Of a stretch of DNA of 14,576 nucleotides, positions 1 to 4,929 are shown one piece after another. Below the pieces are notes generated by a model. It was not told where the DNA came from and made no database searches. It saw only the letters and a list, made by a program, of their open reading frames with translations. Location: assembly GCA_905200315.1 (NCBI GenBank), contig CAJKKA010000033.1, positions 1 through 14,576 on the forward strand, given 5' to 3'. This DNA is from an uncultured Clostridium sp. GTDB taxonomy: Bacteria > Bacillota_A > Clostridia > TANB77 > CAG-508. Every line of letters starts with the position of its first letter. Position 1 is the stretch's first letter. Both the position numbers and the translations under genes were made by a program.

Positions 1-7
1 ATAACAG

Positions 8-547
8 TTATATCTTGAACATTGTACAAACAAATTCAAGTTTGTCATATATAGAAGGTTTGTCGACAACTGTAACATTTTCAATATTATATATATTTTT
101 TATTTCTTGTATGAAAACATTATTAAGTTCTTCAGCTATTTTTTGTGCTTCGTCTGCATTTTCATTTATAACATCTACTTTTATTAGTTGTGTATCTTCA
201 ACTTCATCTACTTTTATATTTTTACTTAATTGTTCTATTGTATCTTCTATCTGTAAGTTTTGCCTAACTTTTTCTAATACATTATTACTCGTTATAATAT
301 TTCCATATGTAGTAAGTAAGCTTTTATTTAAAGTTACATCATTTTGCGTAACTTTAGAATTTTTTTCACTTGAATTTTTACTCACTAATAAAATAGTTGA
401 ACTTGATTTATATTTAGGTTCAACAAAATTAAACGAATATATGCATCCGCCAATAATAAATATAATTATTATTACTATAATTGTTAATGTGTTTTTCTTA
501 AGTATACTAGTTAATCTTTTTAAATTAATTTTTTCCTTAATATCCAT
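8..547 (-). CDS. Wzz/YveK-type polysaccharide chain-length protein, C-terminus missing
   Basis: The 179-residue product resembles the N-terminal part of Wzz/YveK/CapA-like membrane proteins, which act in capsule or exopolysaccharide export, usually with a tyrosine kinase. A short basic N-terminus is followed by one membrane segment (about residues 20-42), the EPKYKSSS region typical after the first helix, and an extracytoplasmic helical domain with the family-like stretch ADEAQKIAEELNNVF. Members normally run to about 230 residues or more, with a proline-rich turn and a second membrane helix after a VDKPS-like motif. Here the match stops at VVDKPSI and 13 unrelated residues lead to a stop, so the second helix is absent. 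The cause (deletion, insertion, frameshift or rearrangement) lies at or beyond the window edge. A ribosome site (GGTGG) precedes the ATG. Family assignment is good; function of this truncated form is doubtful. Confidence 0.72.
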   Translation of the reverse strand: MDIKEKINLKRLTSILKKNTLTIIVIIIIFIIGGCIYSFNFVEPKYKSSSTILLVSKNSSEKNSKVTQNDVTLNKSLLTTYGNIITSNNVLEKVRQNLQIEDTIEQLSKNIKVDEVEDTQLIKVDVINENADEAQKIAEELNNVFIQEIKNIYNIENVTVVDKPSIYDKLEFVCTMFKI

Positions 548-567
548 ATTTCACCACCATTAACAAC

Positions 568-596
568 ATTTTACCATATTTTATGTCAATTTGCAA
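568..596 (-). promoter_or_regulatory. Probable sigma-A promoter of the Wzz-like gene
   Basis: On the minus strand a TTGCAA -35 box is separated by 17 bases from a TAAAAT -10 box, which is preceded by TGG (an extended -10). It lies just upstream of the start at 547 and after the preceding terminator. AT-rich sequence makes chance matches easy, so confidence is moderate. Confidence 0.5.
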
Positions 597-616
597 ATTT
601 TATGTAAATTAGTAAT

Positions 617-656
617 AAAAAAAACGCACATTGTATTATCAACGTACGTTTTTTTA
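617..656 (-). terminator. Rho-independent terminator after the zinc peptidase gene
   Basis: Arms 618-629 and 644-655 pair over 12 bases, with one G-U wobble when read on the minus strand, around a 14-base loop. The minus transcript ends in a run of U. It sits immediately after the stop of the gene ending at 663 and closes the three-gene operon. The A-rich and T-rich flanks could also make it work on plus. Confidence 0.75.
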
Positions 657-662
657 TTTTTA

Positions 663-1358
663 CTATGCTATAAATATTGCACACACTGCACAATATATTA
701 TTATTTTTATTATTTGTGTTAATAATAAACTATAGCAAGTGGCTTTTATCCCTAAATCATTTATTTCTGTATATTTTTTTACTATTATTTCAATATTTCC
801 CTTAGATGTTAGTTTATTTTCCTCAATATATTCTTTAGCTAAATATTTTGCATTTAGCATTGCATCTATTTCTAATATACTTCTGGTAAAAAAGTATATT
901 ATTGTCATAATTAATAGAATAGATACAAATAACATTCCATTTTTTATTATCTTTGTAAGCGTTAATATAATTATTGCTAAATATGCAATTATAAATATAT
1001 TTGAATATATAAAATTAAACCATAACATTTTTTTACTTTGCATAGAATGTAAACATTCATGTGCTATTGTTTGTACTCGTGTATATGTATTATTTATATT
1101 TGCTATAGATATAGTATCATTTGCAATAAGATATAAACTTGTTTGACTATCTTTTGCTTCTTTTATTTTTGTATGTTTATTTCCAAGTTTATTTAATATA
1201 TATTGACATATTTGAATATTACTTGGAAACCTTCTTACTAGTTCATCTAATACCTTATCGTTTCCTAGTTTTTTTATTTTTTTTAAATCAAAACTTGCAA
1301 CTATTGCTAACAATGCTAATACAGCTATTAATATAACTATTATTATAATATATTGCAT
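663..1358 (-). CDS. Membrane-bound HExxH zinc metallopeptidase (YugP-like)
   Basis: The 231-residue protein starts with a membrane helix (residues 2-22) and has a zinc-binding HECLH motif at residues 100-104, in the context AHECLHSMQ. That matches the AHE-x2-H-x2-Q pattern of YugP-like neutral zinc peptidases. Further membrane segments follow (about 115-135, 142-158 and 208-230), and an E-x-D pair (E163, D165) after the third hydrophobic stretch could supply the last zinc ligand. The predicted role is proteolysis at the membrane; the substrate is unknown. A good ribosome site (AAGGGG) lies 8 bases before the ATG. It is the last gene of a probable operon, 21 bases after the YlbF-family gene and directly followed by a terminator. 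The fold assignment rests on motif and topology only. Confidence 0.72.
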   Translation of the reverse strand: MQYIIIIVILIAVLALLAIVASFDLKKIKKLGNDKVLDELVRRFPSNIQICQYILNKLGNKHTKIKEAKDSQTSLYLIANDTISIANINNTYTRVQTIAHECLHSMQSKKMLWFNFIYSNIFIIAYLAIIILTLTKIIKNGMLFVSILLIMTIIYFFTRSILEIDAMLNAKYLAKEYIEENKLTSKGNIEIIVKKYTEINDLGIKATCYSLLLTQIIKIIIYCAVCAIFIA

Positions 1359-1379
1359 TTTTATCCCCTTTTATTTTCT

Positions 1380-1715
1380 TTATTTTAAAACATCTTTTAT
1401 TGCATCACCTATAATTTTATTCACATCAGCAATTAATACACTAAATTTCATTTCTGTTTCAAAATATTCTTTTGCTTTTTCGTCTTTTAATAGTTCTGTA
1501 TACATGTTTTGAATCTCTTGTGCTTTTTCTGCTGTTGGTTCTATTCCTTGTATTGTTAGCATTTGCATTTGTTGTCTTTTTTGTTCAAATTCTTTTATTT
1601 TATTTTTTAATTCTATATTATTTTCTAATTCATTTTTTATTTTTTTAAAACTTTCATATTCTTCACTAGATTTTATTTCTTCCGCTAATTTATTCGCTGT
1701 ATCATATACGTTCAT
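1380..1715 (-). CDS. YlbF/YmcA family protein
   Basis: The 111-residue, all-helical, charged protein has the typical opening of the family (MNVYDTANKLAEEIKSSEEY) and ends in a second helical half. The length fits the family. In Bacillus subtilis, YlbF and YmcA form a complex with YaaT that modulates RNase Y-dependent mRNA maturation and affects competence, biofilm formation and sporulation; a similar role here is inferred. The two sequences are paralogues, so which one this represents cannot be decided. It has a clear AAAGGAAG ribosome site. It lies between the GT4 glycosyltransferase gene (59-base gap) and the zinc peptidase gene (21-base gap), probably in one transcript. Confidence 0.82.
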   Translation of the reverse strand: MNVYDTANKLAEEIKSSEEYESFKKIKNELENNIELKNKIKEFEQKRQQMQMLTIQGIEPTAEKAQEIQNMYTELLKDEKAKEYFETEMKFSVLIADVNKIIGDAIKDVLK

Positions 1716-1774
1716 TTTCTACTTCCTTTCAAATTAATATACTAATTTTTATTTTTCAAAAATTGGAATTAATT

Positions 1775-3067
1775 TTATGCATATGCATTTCTTTTTCTGA
1801 AGTTTAATAAGTTTGTTATTTCTTTTTCTGGATTTTTCATTTTCTTTGCTTTTTGAGCTTTTTCTTGTTCTATTTCTCTTGCTTGTTTTTCTGCTACAGT
1901 TTCACATATTGCTTTTTGATATGCAAAGTGTGTATCTTGCGCTATTTTTTGCCAATTATATTCTGCCTTAACTTTAGCTTTTGCATTTTTAGCAACTTTC
2001 ATACATAATGCAGGGTCATATAATAAAGAAATTATAGAATCTGCTAAAGAATTTGGATTTCCTGCATAACTTTTCATACCATTTTCTCCATGTTGTACTA
2101 TTTCATTTAATCCTCCAACATCTGAAACAACAACAGGTGTACCAGAAAGCATCCCTTCTAGTGCAACAATTCCAAAGGGTTCATATGTACTTGGAAATAC
2201 TGCTACATCTGCACATTTATACATTTTAACAACTTGCTTTGAATTTAAGTATCCTGTGAAATATACTTTATTTGATATTCCCATAGCATTTACTTGCGCT
2301 TTTAGTTCATCTATCATTCCGCCTTTTCCTGCTATAACAAGTTTAGAATCATGATATTTTTCTAATATTTTAGGCATTGCAGCAATTAAATGTTGTATTC
2401 CTTTTTCATATACTAATCTTCCAACAAAAAGAATTATTTTTTCATTATCTGCTGCATATTGTCTTCTAAATTCGTAATCTCTTTCTATTCCACTATATAA
2501 GTTTAAGTTTACACCATTTGGAACTACATTTATTTTTTCAAATGGTAATCCAAATAAACGTTGTAATTCATTTTTCATATAATTACTATTTACTATTACT
2601 TCTGAGGCTTCATATGTAAGCATCCATTCTGTATCGTTTATATATCTTTGTGTTTCATCGTGTATTCCTGAATTTCTACCAGCTTCTGTAGCATGTATAG
2701 TTGCTACTATTGGTGTACCATATGAATTTTTTAGAGTTTTAGCTGCATATGCCACCAACCAATCGTGTGCATGTATAACATCAAAATTTCCTTCTTTTGC
2801 TATTATCTCATTAGCTTTTGCAACTAAATTAAAATTCATTTGCATTATCCAATCTATAAAATTGTTAGGGTTAATCATATAATTTCCGATTCTATATACT
2901 TTAACACCTTTATCATCTTCAAAATCTGGTGTATTTCCCTCTTTATATGTTACAACAGTAACCTCATGGCCATCCTTAATTAATCTATGTGATAAATCAT
3001 GAACAACCCTAGCAATTCCTCCTACAATTCTTGGTGGATACTCCCATGTAAGCATTAGTATTTTCAT
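1775..3067 (-). CDS. GT4-family glycosyltransferase, glycogen synthase-like
   Basis: The 430-residue enzyme has two Rossmann-like domains. The N-terminal domain opens with MKILMLTWEYPPRIVGGIAR, giving the glycine-rich acceptor/donor loop (about residues 16-21), and has HAHDW at 99-103. The C-terminal domain has FVGRLVYEKG (R217, K222) and the GT4 E-x7-E motif (E296, E304) in YEPFGIVALEG. The opening and HAHDW are typical of bacterial/archaeal GT4 glycogen synthases that elongate alpha-1,4-glucan from a nucleotide-glucose donor, but another glucan or lipid-linked acceptor is possible. A basic, charged helical tail covers the last 35 residues. I chose the ATG at 3067 because a GGAG ribosome site lies 11 bases upstream; an in-frame ATG at 3094 would place that site inside the coding region. 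It is the first gene of a three-gene operon, and glgP lies further upstream on the same strand. Confidence 0.85.
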   Translation of the reverse strand: MKILMLTWEYPPRIVGGIARVVHDLSHRLIKDGHEVTVVTYKEGNTPDFEDDKGVKVYRIGNYMINPNNFIDWIMQMNFNLVAKANEIIAKEGNFDVIHAHDWLVAYAAKTLKNSYGTPIVATIHATEAGRNSGIHDETQRYINDTEWMLTYEASEVIVNSNYMKNELQRLFGLPFEKINVVPNGVNLNLYSGIERDYEFRRQYAADNEKIILFVGRLVYEKGIQHLIAAMPKILEKYHDSKLVIAGKGGMIDELKAQVNAMGISNKVYFTGYLNSKQVVKMYKCADVAVFPSTYEPFGIVALEGMLSGTPVVVSDVGGLNEIVQHGENGMKSYAGNPNSLADSIISLLYDPALCMKVAKNAKAKVKAEYNWQKIAQDTHFAYQKAICETVAEKQAREIEQEKAQKAKKMKNPEKEITNLLNFRKRNAYA

Positions 3068-3130
3068 TATTTTATTAGCTCCTTTCATAAGCAAATTTTC
3101 TTTTGTTATTCTCTTATCTAAACTTATGCT

Positions 3131-3159
3131 ATTTTATACAAAATTATTTCAAATGTAAA
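3131..3159 (-). promoter_or_regulatory. Probable promoter of the GT4 - ylbF-like - peptidase operon
   Basis: On minus, TTTACA is followed after 17 bases by TAAAAT. It lies about 65 bases before the chosen start at 3067 and after the terminator at 3191-3220, where the promoter of a new transcript is expected. Confidence 0.5.
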
Positions 3160-3190
3160 TATATTTTTACAAAATATTTCATTTTTTAAC

Positions 3191-3220
3191 AAAAAAATAT
3201 AGCGGTTTAGTACCGCTATA
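3191..3220 (-). terminator. Rho-independent terminator after the pilin-like genes
   Basis: A perfect 9-bp stem (TATAGCGGT at 3198-3206 with ACCGCTATA at 3212-3220) encloses a 5-base loop. On the minus strand it is followed by seven T (3197-3191). It ends the transcript of the pilin-like gene whose stop is at 3367, leaving a roughly 150-base AT-rich 3' untranslated region (3221-3366) in which I see nothing else. Confidence 0.85.
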
Positions 3221-3366
3221 AAATATAATAGTTTTAAAGTATATTTTTTGCTTGTTTTTTTATTTTCCTTTCTTTTTGTCAAATTTCCTAATTGTATTTT
3301 ATAATTATTTTTTGTCTAGTACAAAGATTAAAAAAAGATCTATAAACTATATTTTACTATTATTTT

Positions 3367-3984
3367 TTAAAAAACTAAAATTTTATATGGAATACACATT
3401 ACGTTGTCATTTTTTGTAGTACCATTATACCCAGTATAATATTCTGCATTTGAAAATGTCACTTTATTATTTTTTATTTCTGTAATTTTTCTACAAGATA
3501 ATACATTTCTTGTTCCTGTTATTTTTACTTTTTCATTTGTTGGTATTAATCCTGTTGATTTACAGCCTTCATTATTAGTAGCTTCTGATGTTTGGTCAAA
3601 ATATAATATCTCATAAAAATTATATTTTGTAATATCCTCAGTTAATTCAACAGTTTGCTCAGTGAAGCTAACTTCACTATTAGGATTTTCCCATAAGCAA
3701 TTCATCTTCATTTCCGTAACGTTTCCCCTATATATTTCATCAAGTGAATTTTCTAAGCTTTTTAAATTTTCATTTTCTTTTTCTTGTGCTTCATTGTTTT
3801 TCTCTTTTGCTAATTGTGCTTTGTTTATTATTCCATTTTCTCCCATTATCATATTTAATGTTACACCAGCTAGAATTAGCAATACAATTATTGTTATTAT
3901 TAGAGCAATTAAGGTAATTGCAGTATTAGAGTTTGAGTCGATTGATGTTATTTTATTTTTATATTTCGGTTTGGTTTCTGGCAT
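3367..3984 (-). CDS. Pilin-like secreted/membrane-anchored protein (paralogue 1)
   Basis: The 205-residue product has a short polar leader (residues 1-21), one strongly hydrophobic helix (about 22-46, AITLIALIIT...) and the signature MGENGIINKAQLAKEK, followed by a charged helix and a beta-rich C-terminal domain with four cysteines. This layout resembles type IV pilin or pseudopilin N-termini and is common in Clostridia proteins annotated as type II secretion or prepilin-type. The classical processing site is poor: alanine replaces glycine at -1 (A22) and alanine (A27) replaces the conserved glutamate at +5. Residues 21-73 are almost identical at DNA level to the next gene upstream, whereas the C-terminal domains are unrelated by eye. 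A GGGAG ribosome site lies 10 bases before the ATG. No pilus assembly genes are in the window, so the function is unknown. Confidence 0.72.
   Translation of the reverse strand: MPETKPKYKNKITSIDSNSNTAITLIALIITIIVLLILAGVTLNMIMGENGIINKAQLAKEKNNEAQEKENENLKSLENSLDEIYRGNVTEMKMNCLWENPNSEVSFTEQTVELTEDITKYNFYEILYFDQTSEATNNEGCKSTGLIPTNEKVKITGTRNVLSCRKITEIKNNKVTFSNAEYYTGYNGTTKNDNVMCIPYKILVF
3767..3923 (-). repeat. Near-identical 157-bp direct repeat, copy 1 (in pilin-like gene 1)
   Basis: Compared base by base with 4513-4669 at an offset of +746, I count five differences in 157 positions, with 3781-3903 identical (123 bases). It encodes the hydrophobic helix, the GENGI signature and the start of the charged helix. 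Confidence 0.9.
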
Positions 3985-4076
3985 TTTCTACATCTCCCTT
4001 TCTTTTTTATATAAATTCTGCAATATCTATTTTTTCCCTAAATGTATTAGTAATACACTTTTCATATTATTCAAAA

Positions 4077-4874
4077 TTAATCTGTTTTTTTGGTGTATTC
4101 AAAAATTGAATATAATCTTGATACTTTATCATAATTAGAAAAAAAATAAATCAAATATGTTTCTTTATGAGTTGAATCATTATTATATCTTGCAGATATC
4201 TTTACATTATGTTCTTGATTTTTATAAGAATTACCTGTTGACATTACTCTTGAATCTACCAAAGTTTCTAAATCTTTCAAATCATAATCTGTACCATATA
4301 TTATTGTGCCTGATGTTATTGATGTTAGAGTATCATATTGTTTTAAAAATATCTTTCTATATATAGGTTTACCATCTATCCAAGTTCCTATTACTTGTTC
4401 TTCATTTTTATAATTATTTATATTTTTTATTCTATTGTATTCTTCTTTATCTATTGTAATATTATCTCTATTTCCAATTACTTCATCTATTTTATTTTCT
4501 ATATCATCAAGGTTTTCATTTTCTTCTTCTTGTGCTTCATTGTTTTTCTCTTTTGCTAATTGTGCTTTGTTTATTATTCCATTTTCTCCCATTATCATAT
4601 TTAATGTTACACCAGCTAGAATTAGCAATACAATTATTGTTATTATTAGTGCAATTAAAGTAATGGCGGAATTGGATGTTGGACGTTTGAGATTTGATGT
4701 CGGCTTGTTTGACATTAATTTCCTATAATCTGTTGTTTGTGGGCGGACAGAGGCGTCCGCCACTACATTTAATTTAAATCTTTCAAATGTTTTTATATTA
4801 TTTTCTATTTTTATTTTTCCTAAATTACTGGTGTATGTATATACAGTCGCAACGTTTTTAGAGTTTTTATTCAT
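4077..4874 (-). CDS. Pilin-like protein (paralogue 2) with repeat-derived N-terminal extension
   Basis: The 265-residue product carries the same hydrophobic helix (residues 70-94) and MGENGIINKAQLAKEK signature as its neighbour at 3367-3984, then a charged helix and a C-terminal domain unlike the neighbour's. The leader before the helix is unusually long (69 residues). Residues 38-45 are encoded by a GC-rich hairpin and residues 58-69 by a 7-bp repeat array, giving the repetitive text KPTSNLKRPTSN. An AAGGAG site 11 bases before the ATG at 4874 supports this start. A second possible start at 4715 (weak AGGAAA site) would give a leader about as short as in the paralogue and would leave the hairpin untranslated. 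Alanine again sits where glycine (-1) and glutamate (+5) are expected in a prepilin site. It lies downstream of glgP and upstream of paralogue 1, with 92 bases between the two pilin-like genes. Confidence 0.68.
   Translation of the reverse strand: MNKNSKNVATVYTYTSNLGKIKIENNIKTFERFKLNVVADASVRPQTTDYRKLMSNKPTSNLKRPTSNSAITLIALIITIIVLLILAGVTLNMIMGENGIINKAQLAKEKNNEAQEEENENLDDIENKIDEVIGNRDNITIDKEEYNRIKNINNYKNEEQVIGTWIDGKPIYRKIFLKQYDTLTSITSGTIIYGTDYDLKDLETLVDSRVMSTGNSYKNQEHNVKISARYNNDSTHKETYLIYFFSNYDKVSRLYSIFEYTKKTD
4513..4669 (-). repeat. Near-identical 157-bp direct repeat, copy 2 (in pilin-like gene 2)
   Basis: This is the partner of 3767-3923, encoding residues 69-121 of paralogue 2. Similarity drops sharply on both sides although LENSLDEI/IENKIDEV remain alike just downstream. 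That pattern fits recent duplication or gene conversion of the N-terminal module. Confidence 0.9.
4668..4703 (-). repeat. Degenerate 7-bp tandem repeat array inside a coding region
   Basis: Read on minus, the stretch divides into five consecutive heptads such as CCGACAT, CAAATCT and CCAACAT, fitting a loose consensus C-N-A-A-C-N-T. Related heptads occur at 7700-7740 and 7768-7799. Here they are translated as the PTSN repeats of paralogue 2. Confidence 0.65.
4742..4761 (-). repeat. GC-rich hairpin element, copy 1
   Basis: Perfect 7-bp arms GGCGGAC and GTCCGCC enclose a 6-base loop, GCCTCT on minus, preceded on minus by GTAGT. Copy 2 at 7657-7678 has the same loop and leader but a different, compensated stem. 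It lies inside the reading frame of paralogue 2 and is far more GC-rich than its surroundings. Confidence 0.8.
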
Positions 4875-4898
4875 TTAAATACATCTCCTTTTTTATTA

Positions 4899-4924
4899 TA
4901 TTAGCACGGCATGCCGTGCTAATA
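4899..4924. repeat. Perfect 26-bp palindrome between glgP and the pilin-like gene
   Basis: The stretch is its own reverse complement over 26 bases, centred on GCATGC, and is much more GC-rich than the flanks. It lies five bases after the glgP stop and just before the ribosome site of the gene starting at 4874. It could fold as a transcript hairpin and act as a terminator or RNA-stability element for glgP, but the following bases are not a U run. It may also be a dispersed palindromic repeat. Confidence 0.7.
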
Positions 4925-4929
4925 CATTT

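Noticed and set aside
15..563. Long plus-strand open frame opposite the Wzz-like gene
   Set aside because: It is the antisense of a gene with clear family similarity, lacks a ribosome site and has low-complexity hydrophobic content, typical of the reverse strand of AT-rich coding DNA.
3068..3094. Upstream ATG (3094) as the start of the GT4 glycosyltransferase
   Set aside because: The only good ribosome site (AAAGGAG) lies inside that extension, and family members begin at MKILMLTWEYPP, so 3067 was chosen.
4043..4057. 15-base palindrome TGTATTAGTAATACA between the two pilin-like genes
   Set aside because: It might be an operator or weak terminator, but the arms are short and AT-rich, there is no U run, and there is no second copy, so it was not listed as a feature.
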